From Plantactinospora endophytica (GTDB lineage: Bacteria > Actinomycetota > Actinomycetes > Mycobacteriales > Micromonosporaceae): a DNA stretch of 64,000 bases. The stretch is taken from NCBI RefSeq assembly GCF_016862915.1, contig NZ_BONW01000032.1:62001-126000 (forward strand), in the 5' to 3' direction. Shown here piece by piece: positions 28,320 through 38,192 of the stretch (position 1 is its first letter; each line of letters starts with the position of its first letter). The translations under genes and the position numbers were made by a program. Under the pieces are notes generated by a model, which saw only the letters and a program-made list of their open reading frames with translations, had not been told where the DNA came from and did not search any database.

Positions 28320-29576
28320 ATGCATCGAAGCTGGCCGAAACATCGGCTCCCCCGTCGTCGTCTGTTCGTCGTCACCACCGCCGCCGCCCTGCTCGCCAGC
28401 ACGACCGTCGCCACCCCGACCGTCGCCGGACCGGCCACCGCCGGGCCCCGGGTGGACACCGCCGTGGAGTGGTACGACGTCACCGCCGCCACCATCGCCA
28501 CCGGTACCCGACCGCAGGTCACCAGCAGCCGGGCCTGGGCGATCAGTTGGGTCGCCGCCGCCCGCGCGCTGCGGCACGCCCCCGGGGTACGGGCCGGGGA
28601 CTACCAGGACGCCGCGCTCGCCTCCGCCGTACACACCGGACTGAGCGCGCTGGTCCCGGAGAACGCGGCGGCGCTGGACGCCGCACTGGCGACCACCCTG
28701 GCCCGGATTCCGGCCGGCGCGGCCAGGGACCGTGGCGTCGCGGCCGGCGAGCGCGAGGCGACCACGCTGCTCGCCGAACGGGCCGACGACGGGCTCGACC
28801 CGGCGTCGGTGAACCCGCCGTTCCCGACGCCCGCGCCGCAGCCCGGCATCTGGCAGCCCACCCCGCCGACGTTCACCCCGGGCCAGCAGGCGGGCAACCG
28901 GTACGCCACGCCGTTCCTGCTGGACCGCGCGGACCGGTACCGGCCGGGTCCGCCGCCGGCCGTCGGCTCGGCCCGCTACCGTGCCGACCTCACCGAGGTA
29001 CGGGTCTACGGCGCCGCCGACAGCACGGCACGTACCCAGGCGCAGACCGACACCGCGACCTTCTGGCTCGGCTCCTCGCTGGTCCTCTACACCGGGGTAC
29101 TCCGGGCGGCGCTGGCCCAGTCCCGGGAACCGGCCGCCCGGCGGGCCGGGCTGGTGGCCGTGTTCCACGTGGCCCTGGTCGACACGCAGATCGCCACCTC
29201 CGACGCCAAGTACGCGTACCTGCGGTGGCGGCCGGTGACCGCGATCCAGGCAGGTGACGACCCGGCCTGGACGCCGCTGCACACCACCCCGGCCCATCCG
29301 GACTACCCGAGCGGCCACAACACCTACTCCGGCGCCGCCGAGCAGGTACTGACCGCCCTGGTCGGCCCGCGCGCCCGGCAGCCGTTCACCATCGGCAGTC
29401 CCAGCCAGTCGGGTGCCACCCGGACCTACGACCGGTGGCGACCGCTGACCGACGAGAACGTCGACGCCCGGGTCTGGTCGGGCATCCACACCCGCTCCGC
29501 CGATCTGGCCGGCGTCGAACTGGGCCGGGACGTCGCCGCACACGCGCTGCGCAACGCCCACCGACTGCTCGGCTGA
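28320..29576 (+). CDS. Secreted vanadium-dependent haloperoxidase / PAP2-like protein
   Basis: 418 residues with a basic N-terminus and signal peptide (cleavage near residue 40). Vanadate/phosphate-pocket residues of the superfamily are visible: K297-x6-R304-P (KYAYLRWRP), PSGH ending at H333, and R384-x5-H390 (RVWSGIH). This is the full set used by vanadium haloperoxidases and acid phosphatases. Secreted actinobacterial members are common but their substrates are mostly unknown. No clear ribosome binding site; a start at 28284 is also open. Confidence 0.82.
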   Translation: MHRSWPKHRLPRRRLFVVTTAAALLASTTVATPTVAGPATAGPRVDTAVEWYDVTAATIATGTRPQVTSSRAWAISWVAAARALRHAPGVRAGDYQDAALASAVHTGLSALVPENAAALDAALATTLARIPAGAARDRGVAAGEREATTLLAERADDGLDPASVNPPFPTPAPQPGIWQPTPPTFTPGQQAGNRYATPFLLDRADRYRPGPPPAVGSARYRADLTEVRVYGAADSTARTQAQTDTATFWLGSSLVLYTGVLRAALAQSREPAARRAGLVAVFHVALVDTQIATSDAKYAYLRWRPVTAIQAGDDPAWTPLHTTPAHPDYPSGHNTYSGAAEQVLTALVGPRARQPFTIGSPSQSGATRTYDRWRPLTDENVDARVWSGIHTRSADLAGVELGRDVAAHALRNAHRLLG

Positions 29577-29581
29577 CGGTG

Positions 29582-29642
29582 CAGCCGGCGTTGGGCTGAT
29601 TATCGACAGCCGGCGTTGGGCTGATCGTCGACAGCCGACGTT
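29582..29642. repeat. 25-base tandem repeat
   Basis: Units begin at 29582, 29607 and 29632 with CAGCCGGCGTTGGGCTGAT, the same, and a truncated CAGCCGACGTT. It lies in the 3' region of the haloperoxidase gene directly before the terminator hairpin. Confidence 0.8.
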
Positions 29643-29678
29643 CTTCCGCCGTCCCGCATGTGGGGGCGGCGGAAGAAC
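29640..29678. terminator. Bidirectional hairpin terminator
   Basis: Perfect 12-base arms GTTCTTCCGCCG (29640-29651) and CGGCGGAAGAAC (29667-29678) with a 15-base loop, between convergent genes. No T-run follows, as is usual in actinobacteria. Confidence 0.75.
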
Positions 29679-29695
29679 GCGCGACCGTACGACCG

Positions 29696-31612
29696 TCAGG
29701 AACTGGTGATCGTCACGTTGTCGATCGCCGCCTCGACCAGGCTGGCCCCGGAGGCGTCGGCGGCCTGCACCAGCAGCCGTACCGACTGTCCGGCGTACGC
29801 CGACAGGTTGGCGGTGGCCACGGCCCAGCTTCCGTTGCGGTTGCTGGCCGCACCGGCCTGGTTGAGCAGTTGGGTGGTGCCGCCGCTGTGCACCACGCTG
29901 ACCCGGAAGTAGTCCGCGGACGAGGCGTTCGACCCGTGCGCCAGGTACCAGGCCAGGGAGAGCGTCAACGTGCCGCTGCCGGGCAGCGTGATCGCCGGTG
30001 ACTGGGCGGTGGTGGTCCCACCGTCCAGGTCGTAGTCACCGGCCGCCGCGCCGGCCAGCCGGCCGGTGACCAGGTCGTTGCTGCCGGCGTACGGGGCGAG
30101 TTGCTTGGCGCCGCTGGAGGTGGTCGCCTGGGCTGTCCCCCGTTCCCACGCGCCCAGGGTGGCGGTGTCGGTGCCGGCCGGGTTGACCGTCCAGCCGGTG
30201 GCGGTCTCGAAGGTGTCCGACCAGACGGTGGTGCCGCCGCCGGTGCCGCAGTACGTCCCCTGGAGCCCGACCACCCGGTACGGGCAGTCGGCGTACTCGC
30301 TCAGGATCAGCACCGCCTCGCGGTTGCGGGACGTCTGCGCCGGGATCACCTCGTCGGGCGGGTAGAAACCGCCGCCGCCGGACGAGCCCGGGTACATCTC
30401 GAAGGTGTACGCGAAGATGTTGTGGGTGGCCCACATCCAGTCCAGGCTGTCCCCGTCGGTGATGTAGAGGTCGCTGGACTGCTCCGGGGTGTAGCCGTTG
30501 GTGGCCGCCATCTGCTGGCCGAGGGTGCGGAAGGTCCGCTCCTGGTCGGCGTTCAGCCCCGGCCCGGTGTTCGCGGTCGTGTAGCCGTACGGCCAGAGCA
30601 CGAGCTGCGAGTACGTGTGGAAGTCGATGTTGACCTTGATCTGCTGGGTACCGCCGACGACCCGGCTGTTGACGAAGTCGCGGAACCGGGCGGTCTCCGG
30701 CGCGGAGAACGCCGACGGGCCCCGGTAGGTCTCCGAGCTGGTCGTGCCGGACGAGCCGCCGCAGCAGCCCCAGTTGTAGCCCCAGTTCCGGTTCAGGTCG
30801 GTGCCGACGTTCGACGAGCCGCTGTTCGGCTGCCGGTTCTTCCGCCAGGACCGGTACGAGCCGGTGGCGATGTCGTACTCGCTGCCGTCCGGGTTGACGG
30901 TCGGGACGATCCAGATCTCCCGGCTGTTGACGATGTTGGTGATCCGGGAGTCCGAGCCGTAGTTGTCGGTGAAGAGGTTGAGCAGGTAGATCGCCATCTC
31001 GACGGTCAGGTGCTCGCGGGCGTGCTGCTGCGAGTTGAACAGGATCTCCGGCTCGTTCTCGTCAGTGCCGACGTTGTCGGAGATCTTGATGACCGGCAGG
31101 TCGCGTCCCTCGTAGGAGGTGCCCATGCTGGACCGGCGGGCGATGCTCGGATGGTCGGCGACCACCTGGTTGATCACCGCGTTCAGCTCGGCGTAGTTGT
31201 GGTACGCCGAGTCGGCCGGCGGGAAGTCGAGCACGCCGACGTCGCCGTCGTCGTGCTGGTGCTGGCCCCGGTCCGGCGGTGCCGGTACGGCCGACACCTC
31301 GAAGCCGAGCGCGGTGATCGCCTTGACCTCGGCGGGGGTGGCGGTGACGTAGAGCGCGCCGTGCTCGGCGTAGTCGATGCTGGTACCGGTGGCGGCCACC
31401 GCGTTGCGGTCGGCCAGCGTACGCGGCCCGGTCACCCGGTATTCCGCGCTGGTGGCGGTCTCCGCCTCGGCCCGGTCCGGCTTGGCGCTGGCGGTGCCGG
31501 CCGCCGGGCCGATGCCGGCCACGACGAGTCCGAGCACGAGGGTGCCGGCAAGCGCGCCGATCCGGATCCGGTGCCGGTTCGACGGCCCGGATCTCTCGGT
31601 GCGGAAGGGCAT
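29696..31612 (-). CDS. Secreted M14 zinc carboxypeptidase with C-terminal beta domain
   Basis: 638 residues from ATG 31612, chosen for AGGAGG 6 bases upstream. Signal peptide (about 1-43), propeptide, then an M14 catalytic domain with zinc ligands H197, E200 (HARE) and H332 (DFHTYS) and the catalytic E405 (FAYTFEMYP). The C-terminal 150 residues ([15 protein letters not shown] onward) form a jelly-roll type domain seen in secreted proteases. It should trim C-terminal residues from extracellular peptides. Divergent from the C39-like peptidase gene at 31822. Confidence 0.92.
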   Translation of the reverse strand: MPFRTERSGPSNRHRIRIGALAGTLVLGLVVAGIGPAAGTASAKPDRAEAETATSAEYRVTGPRTLADRNAVAATGTSIDYAEHGALYVTATPAEVKAITALGFEVSAVPAPPDRGQHQHDDGDVGVLDFPPADSAYHNYAELNAVINQVVADHPSIARRSSMGTSYEGRDLPVIKISDNVGTDENEPEILFNSQQHAREHLTVEMAIYLLNLFTDNYGSDSRITNIVNSREIWIVPTVNPDGSEYDIATGSYRSWRKNRQPNSGSSNVGTDLNRNWGYNWGCCGGSSGTTSSETYRGPSAFSAPETARFRDFVNSRVVGGTQQIKVNIDFHTYSQLVLWPYGYTTANTGPGLNADQERTFRTLGQQMAATNGYTPEQSSDLYITDGDSLDWMWATHNIFAYTFEMYPGSSGGGGFYPPDEVIPAQTSRNREAVLILSEYADCPYRVVGLQGTYCGTGGGTTVWSDTFETATGWTVNPAGTDTATLGAWERGTAQATTSSGAKQLAPYAGSNDLVTGRLAGAAAGDYDLDGGTTTAQSPAITLPGSGTLTLSLAWYLAHGSNASSADYFRVSVVHSGGTTQLLNQAGAASNRNGSWAVATANLSAYAGQSVRLLVQAADASGASLVEAAIDNVTITSS

Positions 31613-31766
31613 GTAAACCTCCTGGGGGTAGGGAGGACTCCGCTGGGTAGTGCACACTGCACCATCCGTACCATGGTCATATCAACATTGATCACTCCGC
31701 GTCCAATGCCAGTTCGACCCTTCTCTCGGCAAAGATTTTCTTTGGCTGAACATCTGGCGAAAGTTC

Positions 31767-31791
31767 CTGCCGAGCGGAATAGTGTCGGCAG
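31767..31791. promoter_or_regulatory. Inverted repeat over the -10 region of the C39-like peptidase gene
   Basis: Arms CTGCCGA (31767-31773) and TCGGCAG (31785-31791); between and overlapping them is TAGTGT (31780-31785), a fair -10 about 37 bases before the ATG at 31822. Predicted operator. Confidence 0.35.
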
Positions 31792-31821
31792 GACCCGACC
31801 TTCGTCCCCCGCGGAGCATCG

Positions 31822-33192
31822 ATGGCCAGTTCACCGAACCCGAAACCGACCCCGATCAGCCGACGCACCTTCACCCTCGCCGGGCTCTCCACGCTGGCCC
31901 TGCTCGGCACCGGCGCACCGGCCCGGGCCGAGACGGCGACCGGCCGCCCCCGCCCGGCGCCGCACGACGAGCAGATCACCTGGCAGGAGTTCTCCGGCTA
32001 CCTCGACTGGCGGCGCGGCACCCACCAGGGCACCGTCGCGCTCCCCGGGGTACGGACCGGGCTCACCATGCTGCGCCCGGCCGGCACCACGGAATACGCC
32101 GACCCGCACACCGGCACCACCCGCCCCTGGTCGTACGCCACCTGGACCTCCCCGGTCACCCCGGTCGGCTTCGACGCCAGCGAACTCGTCGCCTCGTGGA
32201 ACGCCGAGACCCCGGCCGGCACCTGGATCCAGATCGAACTCCAGGGCACCTACAACACCGGCGCGCTGACCCCGTGGTACGTCATGGGCCGGTGGGCCGC
32301 CGGTGACCAGGACATCCGGCGTACCACGGTGAACCGGCAGGGCGACCCGTACTCGACGATCTGGACCGACACCTTCTCGATCGACGACGTGGCGACCGGG
32401 GTGCTGCTGCGGGCGTACCAGCTCCGGCTGACCCTCTACCGGGCGCCGGAGAGCCGCCGGTCACCCCGGGTCTGGCTGCTCGGCGCGATGAGTTCGCTGG
32501 TGCCGGACCGGTTCACCGTGCCGGCGAGCACCGGCCGGATCGCCTGGGGCCGGGAACTGGCGGTACCGCGCTACTCGCAGAACATCCACGCCGGCCACTA
32601 CCCCGAGTACGACGGCGGCGGCCAGGCCTGGTGCTCGCCGACCTCCACCACGATGGTGCTGGAGTACTGGGGCAAGAAGCCGTCGGCGCAGGACACCGCC
32701 TGGGTCAACCCCGACTATCCGGACCCGGCCGTCAACCACGCCGCCCGGATGACCTACGACTACGCGTACTCCGGCTGCGGCAACTGGCCGTTCAACACCG
32801 CGTACGCCGCCACGTACGGGCTGGACGCCAAGGTGGCCCGGCTGCACTCACTGGACGAGGTGGAGCACTTCATCGCCGCCGGCATTCCGGTGGTGACCAG
32901 CCAGTCGTTCCTGGCCGAGGAGTTGGAGGGGGCCAACTACGGCACCTCCGGGCACCTCTTCGTGGTGGTCGGCTTCACCCGCGACGGCGACGTGATCGTC
33001 AACGACCCGGCGTCGTCCAGCAACGACGTGGTGCGCAACGTCTACCGGCGGGACCAGTTCGAGCAGATCTGGCTGCGGACCAAGCGGATCAACGCCAGCG
33101 GCGGGGTCTCCGGCGGTTCCGGCGGGATCGCGTACCTGGTCAAGCCGTGGTGGAAGCCCTGGCCGAGGCTGGCCGGCTCGACCAACTGGTAG
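31822..33192 (+). CDS. Tat-exported C39-like cysteine peptidase
   Basis: 456 residues. N-terminal twin-arginine signal SRRTFTLAG (13-21) and Ala-rich cleavage site near 36. An N-terminal beta-rich domain (about 50-230) is followed by a papain-like C39_2 domain with the triad C271 (AWCSPT), H378 (SGHLFVVVGF) and N394-D395 (VNDPAS). Predicted secreted peptidase; substrate unknown. GGAG 6 bases before the ATG. Confidence 0.85.
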   Translation: MASSPNPKPTPISRRTFTLAGLSTLALLGTGAPARAETATGRPRPAPHDEQITWQEFSGYLDWRRGTHQGTVALPGVRTGLTMLRPAGTTEYADPHTGTTRPWSYATWTSPVTPVGFDASELVASWNAETPAGTWIQIELQGTYNTGALTPWYVMGRWAAGDQDIRRTTVNRQGDPYSTIWTDTFSIDDVATGVLLRAYQLRLTLYRAPESRRSPRVWLLGAMSSLVPDRFTVPASTGRIAWGRELAVPRYSQNIHAGHYPEYDGGGQAWCSPTSTTMVLEYWGKKPSAQDTAWVNPDYPDPAVNHAARMTYDYAYSGCGNWPFNTAYAATYGLDAKVARLHSLDEVEHFIAAGIPVVTSQSFLAEELEGANYGTSGHLFVVVGFTRDGDVIVNDPASSSNDVVRNVYRRDQFEQIWLRTKRINASGGVSGGSGGIAYLVKPWWKPWPRLAGSTNW

Positions 33193-33223
33193 CCGCGGCC
33201 ACACCGACCCGACTGGGGAGGAT

Positions 33224-33269
33224 CACCGACCCCGTACCCGGCCAACGCCGTCCGGGTGCGGGGTCGGTG
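33224..33269. terminator. Strong hairpin terminator between convergent genes
   Basis: 18-base arms at 33224-33241 and 33252-33269 (starting CACCGACCCCG and ending CGGGGTCGGTG) pair with a single G-U position around a 10-base loop. It serves the C39-like gene from the left and the DUF4229 gene from the right. Confidence 0.8.
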
Positions 33270-33285
33270 TCGTACCCGGTCGACG

Positions 33286-33687
33286 TCACGCCTGGTCGGT
33301 CGGCTTCTCCACGGCGGTCGACTTCTGCGCGGCGGCCGGCTTGTCGGCCCGAGCCGGCTTGTCGGTCGCGGTCGGCTTGTCGGTCCCGGCGGCCGGCTTG
33401 TCCGTCGCGGTCGGCTTGTCGGTCGCGGTGGGCTTGTCGTCGCCGGCCAGCGCGGCGCGCAGCCGCTCCTTCTCCGCCCTGCGCTTGTCCGCCGCCCCGG
33501 CGAGCTGCTGGGCCATCTCGTCCCGCCAGCCGCGCAGCAGGAAGAAGGCGAGCGCGGCGGAGAACGCCACCGCCAGCATCAGCTTGAGGAAGAGGTTCAT
33601 CTCGACCGGCCAGAGCGCCACGGCGACCGCCAGGAACAGTCCGATCCGGCCCAGCGTGTACTTCACCGCGGGACTCATCTGTTGCAT
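33286..33687 (-). CDS. DUF4229 membrane protein with TDKP repeats
   Basis: 133 residues. Two TM segments at about 11-29 and 33-51, then a charged helix (RDEMAQQLAGAADKRRAEKERLRAALAG) and a low-complexity tail of TDKPTA/TDKPAA repeats (83 onward). DUF4229 proteins commonly sit near menaquinone and cytochrome c genes in actinobacteria; here such genes are elsewhere in the window. An internal ATG at 33678 is also possible. Confidence 0.75.
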   Translation of the reverse strand: MQQMSPAVKYTLGRIGLFLAVAVALWPVEMNLFLKLMLAVAFSAALAFFLLRGWRDEMAQQLAGAADKRRAEKERLRAALAGDDKPTATDKPTATDKPAAGTDKPTATDKPARADKPAAAQKSTAVEKPTDQA

Positions 33688-33693
33688 CTCCGA

Positions 33694-34122
33694 TCAGTTC
33701 GTCCGGCCGGCGAGCCAGCGGACGCCGACAAACCACACCAACGCGTACGCCATGGTGAAGACCGCCGCGGCCAGCCCGCCGGAGACCAGCGGCGGGGTCG
33801 AGGCGGCCAGTCCGGCGGCGAGCAGCCCGGCGGCGATCCCGACGGCCGCCGCCACCAGCGCCGCCGCGACCCGGGCCGGGCCGAAGTTCCAGGCGCGGAA
33901 CTCCTCGACGAAGATCCACGCCGGCAGGATCACCGCCAGCCATCCGCTCGCCCGGCCGAACTCGCCCATCCCGAGCAGCGAGAAGCCCAGATCGAAGACG
34001 AGCAGGGCCACCATTCCGACGACCACCCCGACCAGGGCCACGCCGAGCAGGTCGGCCAGCACCACGATCCGCCCGTCGTCGTCCCGTCGCGGGAAGGGCG
34101 CCCGCTCGCTCCGCTCGGTCAT
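33694..34122 (-). CDS. Four-TM membrane protein, unknown
   Basis: 142 residues from ATG 34122. The basic N-terminus MTERSERAPFPRRDDDGR is followed by four hydrophobic segments. The gene is 6 bases upstream of the DUF4229 gene and co-directional, so the two likely act together. Longer starts upstream read through copies of a GAGCGGAGCG-type repeat and are unlikely. Confidence 0.65.
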   Translation of the reverse strand: MTERSERAPFPRRDDDGRIVVLADLLGVALVGVVVGMVALLVFDLGFSLLGMGEFGRASGWLAVILPAWIFVEEFRAWNFGPARVAAALVAAAVGIAAGLLAAGLAASTPPLVSGGLAAAVFTMAYALVWFVGVRWLAGRTN

Positions 34123-34197
34123 GCCGCCTCTCCGCTGCGCTCCATGCCGGCGGGAGCCGCCCCGATCCGGCTGGATCGCCCGCTCCGCTCGCTCATG
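34101..34197. repeat. Repeated start-like GAGCGGAGCG segments
   Basis: On the minus strand ATGAGCGAGCGGAGCGGGCG (34197-34178), ATGGAGCGCAGCGGAGAGGC (34145-34126) and ATGACCGAGCGGAGCGAGCG (34122-34103) follow one another. Each looks like a translation start followed by the Ser/Glu/Arg codons often seen at actinobacterial N-termini. Confidence 0.6.
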
Positions 34198-34264
34198 ACC
34201 ATTCGAGGGTACGTGAGCGGGCCCGCAATCCCCCGCCGGGCCGTACGCCGTCCGGCGCCGGACC

Positions 34265-34305
34265 GTCGTCCCGGTCGACCTCCGCAGCGGAAGGACCGGG
34301 ACGAC
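34265..34305 (-). terminator. Hairpin terminator of the MacB-type operon
   Basis: Perfect 12-base arms GTCGTCCCGGTC (34265-34276) and GACCGGGACGAC (34294-34305), 22 bases beyond the permease stop. Confidence 0.7.
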
Positions 34306-34327
34306 ACCCCCGGGTACGCCGGCCGCG

Positions 34328-35542
34328 CTACCCGGCCCGGAGCGCCTCGGTCGGCGACATCCGGGCGGCCCGGGCGGCCGGATAGAGCCCGGCGAGGGCT
34401 CCGGCGAGCAGGCTGGCGAGCAGCCCACCGGCGAGTGCGTCGACGGGTACCACCACCGCCCAGTTCCGGGTCGCCGCGTAGCCGACCGTGATCACCGCGC
34501 CGATCACGGCGCCCGCCGTACCGCCGGAGACGGACAACAGGACCGACTCGGTCAGGAACTGCCGCCGTACGTGTGCCCGGGTCGCGCCCAGCGCCCGGCG
34601 GAGCCCGATCTCACCCCGCCGTTCCAGCACCCCGATCACCATCACGTTGGCGATCCCGACGCAGCCGACCAGCAGCGCCACCGCGCCGAGCCCCAGGAAC
34701 AGCCCGGTGTACGCCGCCTCGGCAGCCGCCCGGGCGACAAGCGCGTCGGACGGCCGGCTCACCTCCACCTCGCTCGGGCTGGCCGGGTTGGCGACCTTCG
34801 GCAGGCGCTCCCGGACCGTCTCGACGGCCTGCTCGGCGGAGCGTTCGTAGATCTTCGTCGGCAGCCCGTCGAAGCCCAGCCGCTGCACCGCCACCGGTAC
34901 CCCGACCAGTGCCGCCGAGTCGACGCCCGGATCGAGCACCGCCGGCCCGAGTACCCCGACCACGGTGAACCACTGACCGGCGAGGAACAGCCGAGGGCTG
35001 CCGCGTACCTCGGGAACGCCGAGTCGGCGCGCGGCGGTGGCGCCGAGCACGACCGCCGGGTACCGCTCGGTGGCGGCGTTCAGCCAGCTTCCGGAGACCA
35101 CCGGCACCTCCAGGGTGGCCAGCAGGCTGAGGCTGGTCGCCAGGATCGCGATCCCGCCGCTGTTGCCGGCCGGCATCCGGTCGTGCCGGTAGACGCCGCC
35201 GTCGACCCGGCCGACGTGCGCGGTGGCCCGTACTCCGGGCAACCGGGCGATCATGGCCGGCGCCTCGGCCGGCAGGTGCGCCGCCTCGCCGGTGAGGGAC
35301 TTGCCGGGCTGCACGGTGAGCAGGTTGGTGCCGAGCGCGTCGATCTGGGCCAGCAGCCCCGCCTGGCTGGAGGCGGAGATCCCGAGTACGGCGACGACGC
35401 AGGCGATGCCGATCGCGATGCCGAGGCCGGAGAGCGCGGCGCGGGCCGGCCGGCCCCGGATGCCGAGCAGCCCGAGCGGCAGCACGTCGGCCGCCCGCAG
35501 CCGGGACCGGGGCAGCCGGGCCGGCGTCCCTCCGCCGGTCAT
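34328..35542 (-). CDS. MacB-type ABC permease (FtsX-like)
   Basis: 404 residues. An N-terminal TM (about 33-55), a large extracytoplasmic MacB periplasmic core domain (60-270), and three C-terminal TMs with the FtsX signature ([27 protein letters not shown]). Ends [17 protein letters not shown], the family C-terminus. ATG 35542 overlaps the ATPase stop as ATGA. Part of a lipoprotein-fusion protein-ATPase-permease efflux operon. Confidence 0.9.
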   Translation of the reverse strand: MTGGGTPARLPRSRLRAADVLPLGLLGIRGRPARAALSGLGIAIGIACVVAVLGISASSQAGLLAQIDALGTNLLTVQPGKSLTGEAAHLPAEAPAMIARLPGVRATAHVGRVDGGVYRHDRMPAGNSGGIAILATSLSLLATLEVPVVSGSWLNAATERYPAVVLGATAARRLGVPEVRGSPRLFLAGQWFTVVGVLGPAVLDPGVDSAALVGVPVAVQRLGFDGLPTKIYERSAEQAVETVRERLPKVANPASPSEVEVSRPSDALVARAAAEAAYTGLFLGLGAVALLVGCVGIANVMVIGVLERRGEIGLRRALGATRAHVRRQFLTESVLLSVSGGTAGAVIGAVITVGYAATRNWAVVVPVDALAGGLLASLLAGALAGLYPAARAARMSPTEALRAG

Positions 35543-36306
35543 CGGATCACCCCCGTCGGCCCGGCCCACCCGGGCGACCGGTCCTCCGGCGGGTGGTGGC
35601 TGCCGGCGTCGGCGACGATCCGGCCGTCGCGCAGGCCGATCCGGCGGGGCAGTGCGGCGGCCAACGCCGTGTCGTGGGTGATCACCACGACGGTGGTGCC
35701 GTCAGCGTTCAGCTCGCGCAGCAGGTCCAGCACGGCCGCACCGGAGCGCGAGTCCAGGTTTCCGGTCGGCTCGTCGGCGAGTACCACCGCCGGTTCGCCG
35801 ACGACCGCGCGGGCGATCGCCACCCGCTGGCACTCGCCGCCGGAGAGCTGACCGGGCCGGTGCCGGAGCCGGTGGGACAGGCCGACCCGGTGCAGCGCCG
35901 CCACCGCCCGCTGCCGGCGCCGGGCCGCCGGCAACCCGGTGTAGAGCAGGCCGGACGCGACGTTGTCGACGGCGGAGAGCGTCGGGGTCAGGAAGAACTG
36001 CTGGAAGACGAAACCGATCCGGTACGCCCGCAGCGCCGCCAGCTCCGCGTCACGCATCCGGCCGGTGTGCCGGCCGTCGACGTGCACGGTGCCGCCGCTG
36101 GGCCGGTCGAGGGTGCCCATCAACTGGAGCAGGGTGGTCTTGCCGGAGCCGGACCGGCCGACCACGGCCACCAGTTCACCCCGGTCGATCCGCAGGTCGA
36201 CGTCGCGCAGTACGGGCAGTTCGCCGTACCGCCGGGAGACGTCGCGCAGTTCGAGCACGGCGTCGCCGCTCGTCGCGCCGGTACTCGTCGCCATCGGTCC
36301 AATCAC
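35539..36306 (-). CDS. MacB-type ABC transporter ATP-binding protein (LolD family)
   Basis: 255 residues from GTG 36306, which overlaps the preceding stop as GTGA; ATG 36294 is an alternative. Walker [11 protein letters not shown]-loop FVFQQFFL, signature [10 protein letters not shown] (with Cys in place of the usual Gln/Arg), Walker [14 protein letters not shown] and the H-loop [10 protein letters not shown]. Drives the neighbouring permease. Confidence 0.9.
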   Translation of the reverse strand: MIGPMATSTGATSGDAVLELRDVSRRYGELPVLRDVDLRIDRGELVAVVGRSGSGKTTLLQLMGTLDRPSGGTVHVDGRHTGRMRDAELAALRAYRIGFVFQQFFLTPTLSAVDNVASGLLYTGLPAARRRQRAVAALHRVGLSHRLRHRPGQLSGGECQRVAIARAVVGEPAVVLADEPTGNLDSRSGAAVLDLLRELNADGTTVVVITHDTALAAALPRRIGLRDGRIVADAGSHHPPEDRSPGWAGPTGVIR

Positions 36307-37508
36307 AGCGTCGGCACCTCCACCGCGTCGCCCTCGGCGATCCCGGCCCCGGAGACCTCGACCCGGCCCGAGGTGAACATGCCGGTCTCGACCGGCACCG
36401 TCCGGCGGCTCCCGTCCGGGGCCACCAGCACGACCGCGTACGCCCCGTCCGCGCCGACGGTCAGCGCCTCGATCGGCACACTGAGTACGCCGCGCCGGGT
36501 CTGTGCCGGAAAGACGACCGTCACGGTGCCCTCGAACACCCCGCCGAGTCGGCTCTCCGGGCCGTCGATCCGCACCTCGACCGGTACCGTCTGCGGGCAC
36601 GAGTTGCCCTGGCAACCGGTCGGCTGTCCGCCGGACTGTGCCGCCGTACCGCCGGGCTGGGCCTGGCTGGACGAGGTCTGCACGGTGCTGCCCAGCGTGG
36701 TCACCGTGCCGTCGACGGTGCCGCCGGTCGGCAACTGCACCCGGACCGCCTGCCCGACCCGGACCAGCGGCCGGTACGACAGCCGTAGGTCGAGCCGGAC
36801 ACTGTGGCCGGTGCCGGTCCCGGTGACCACCGGTGACCCCGGCTGGAGCCGCTGGCCGATCAGCGGGTCCACCTCGCCGACCCGGACCGCGCCGGGTGCG
36901 GTCAGCACGTCGCCGGGCGCCACCGTGCCGGTCTCGTCCACCCCGAGGTCGTGCTGCCAGCGCCGTACCGCCCGGGCGGTCGCCTCGGTGTAGGAGGTGT
37001 CGACGGTCAGCTCGGCCGGATCGGCGTGCCCGAGCGCGACCAGGTTCCGCTCCAGTTGCCGTACGTCGGCGCCGCTGCTGCCCGGGGCGAGCGGCCGGTA
37101 CAGCGGCACCGGCCCGTACAGCAGCGGGATCGGGCGCAGGTCGACACCGAGGATCCGTTGCCCGCGCCCGACCACGTCGCCGGGCCGGGGTACCCAGGTC
37201 ACCGTTCCGGCCGCCTGCCCGACCAGCTCGTACGTGCCGGCGAAGCCGAGCCGGCCGGTCACCTGCACCGAGGAGACCAGGTCGGACCGGGTCACCGGTC
37301 GGGTGGGCAGGGTCGCCGCGACCGGGCGGGGCTCGGTGGGCTCGCGGTCGACGTACCGGTAGCCGACCAGGCCGGTGGCGGCCAGTACCAGGATTCCGGC
37401 GACGCCGGCCAGCCGACGCGGCCAGTGCCGACCGCCGGCCCGGGTCGGCGGCGGCTCGTCGGGTACCGCCGGAGGGCCGCCGGGCGGTGCCGTCGCGGGG
37501 GCGCTCAC
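36303..37508 (-). CDS. Peptidoglycan-binding membrane fusion protein (HlyD-like)
   Basis: 401 residues. A Pro-rich cytoplasmic head, one TM (about 33-52), a lipoyl/barrel-sandwich region interrupted by a peptidoglycan-binding domain ([26 protein letters not shown], about 140-185), and beta-barrel domains with a [14 protein letters not shown] strand. One Cys pair CQGNSC lies in a Gln/Gly-rich loop. Links the ABC pump to the wall. GTG 37508 overlaps the lipoprotein stop (GTGA). Confidence 0.87.
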   Translation of the reverse strand: MSAPATAPPGGPPAVPDEPPPTRAGGRHWPRRLAGVAGILVLAATGLVGYRYVDREPTEPRPVAATLPTRPVTRSDLVSSVQVTGRLGFAGTYELVGQAAGTVTWVPRPGDVVGRGQRILGVDLRPIPLLYGPVPLYRPLAPGSSGADVRQLERNLVALGHADPAELTVDTSYTEATARAVRRWQHDLGVDETGTVAPGDVLTAPGAVRVGEVDPLIGQRLQPGSPVVTGTGTGHSVRLDLRLSYRPLVRVGQAVRVQLPTGGTVDGTVTTLGSTVQTSSSQAQPGGTAAQSGGQPTGCQGNSCPQTVPVEVRIDGPESRLGGVFEGTVTVVFPAQTRRGVLSVPIEALTVGADGAYAVVLVAPDGSRRTVPVETGMFTSGRVEVSGAGIAEGDAVEVPTL

Positions 37509-38077
37509 TTGGTCTTCCCCGTTCCCTTCGGCCCGGCCGGCAGCCCGTCGACCAGGTCGGCGTACTTGGCCGGCAGGTGTTCCCGGCAGGACTGGGCGGC
37601 CGGCCGCCAGGTCGGTGCGGAGAGCAGGTCCCCGTCCATCCGGATTCCGCCGTCGGCCGGCGGGTCGGGCATGTCGACGCCCCGCTCCCGCATGCACCGG
37701 GCGAACGCGAGCAACTGCGCGGTCATCTCGTCCTTGGTCTGCGCACCGGCTGCCACCGCCGCCGCGTCCAGCGGCTTTCGGCACTCGGCACGGTCGGCCT
37801 CGTACCGCTGGTCGCCGCGCAGTTCCGGTTCGGTGAAGCCCGGAAAGCCGCGTTCGTCGAAAACCGGATCGGGTACGTCGTACCCGCGCTCGCGCATGCA
37901 CGAGCTGAACCCGAGCGCGGCGGTCCGCAGCGTGGCGCCCGGGTCCGCCCCAGCGGAGGCCGGAGCCGGGGCGTCACCGGCCGGAGCCGGGCCGGCGCCG
38001 TCGCCGCAGCCGGCCAGCGCCAGCCCGATCAGCAGGGAGAGCGCGACGGCCGGTACGCCGCCGATGGTGGTCCGCAT
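37505..38077 (-). CDS. Lipoprotein with duplicated CMRERG-PDP motif
   Basis: 190 residues, lipobox LAGC (Cys 24). The mature part holds two copies of a motif, C60[11 protein letters not shown] and C128[11 protein letters not shown], plus Cys 99 and Cys 164 each followed by Arg. This CMRxxG-PDP pattern occurs in actinobacterial lipoproteins encoded beside MacB-type pumps; its role is not known. First gene of the efflux operon, AAGGAA upstream, divergent from the two-component system. Confidence 0.8.
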   Translation of the reverse strand: MRTTIGGVPAVALSLLIGLALAGCGDGAGPAPAGDAPAPASAGADPGATLRTAALGFSSCMRERGYDVPDPVFDERGFPGFTEPELRGDQRYEADRAECRKPLDAAAVAAGAQTKDEMTAQLLAFARCMRERGVDMPDPPADGGIRMDGDLLSAPTWRPAAQSCREHLPAKYADLVDGLPAGPKGTGKTK

Positions 38078-38192
38078 CCGCTGGTTCCTTCCCCTCGACA
38101 ACTGTCCGGGCCAGCATCGGGAGCCGGGTGTCAACAGGGGATGCGCGGAATTCTTGAGGCCGTCTTTAACCCGGGCGGCGTTTACTCGACGG

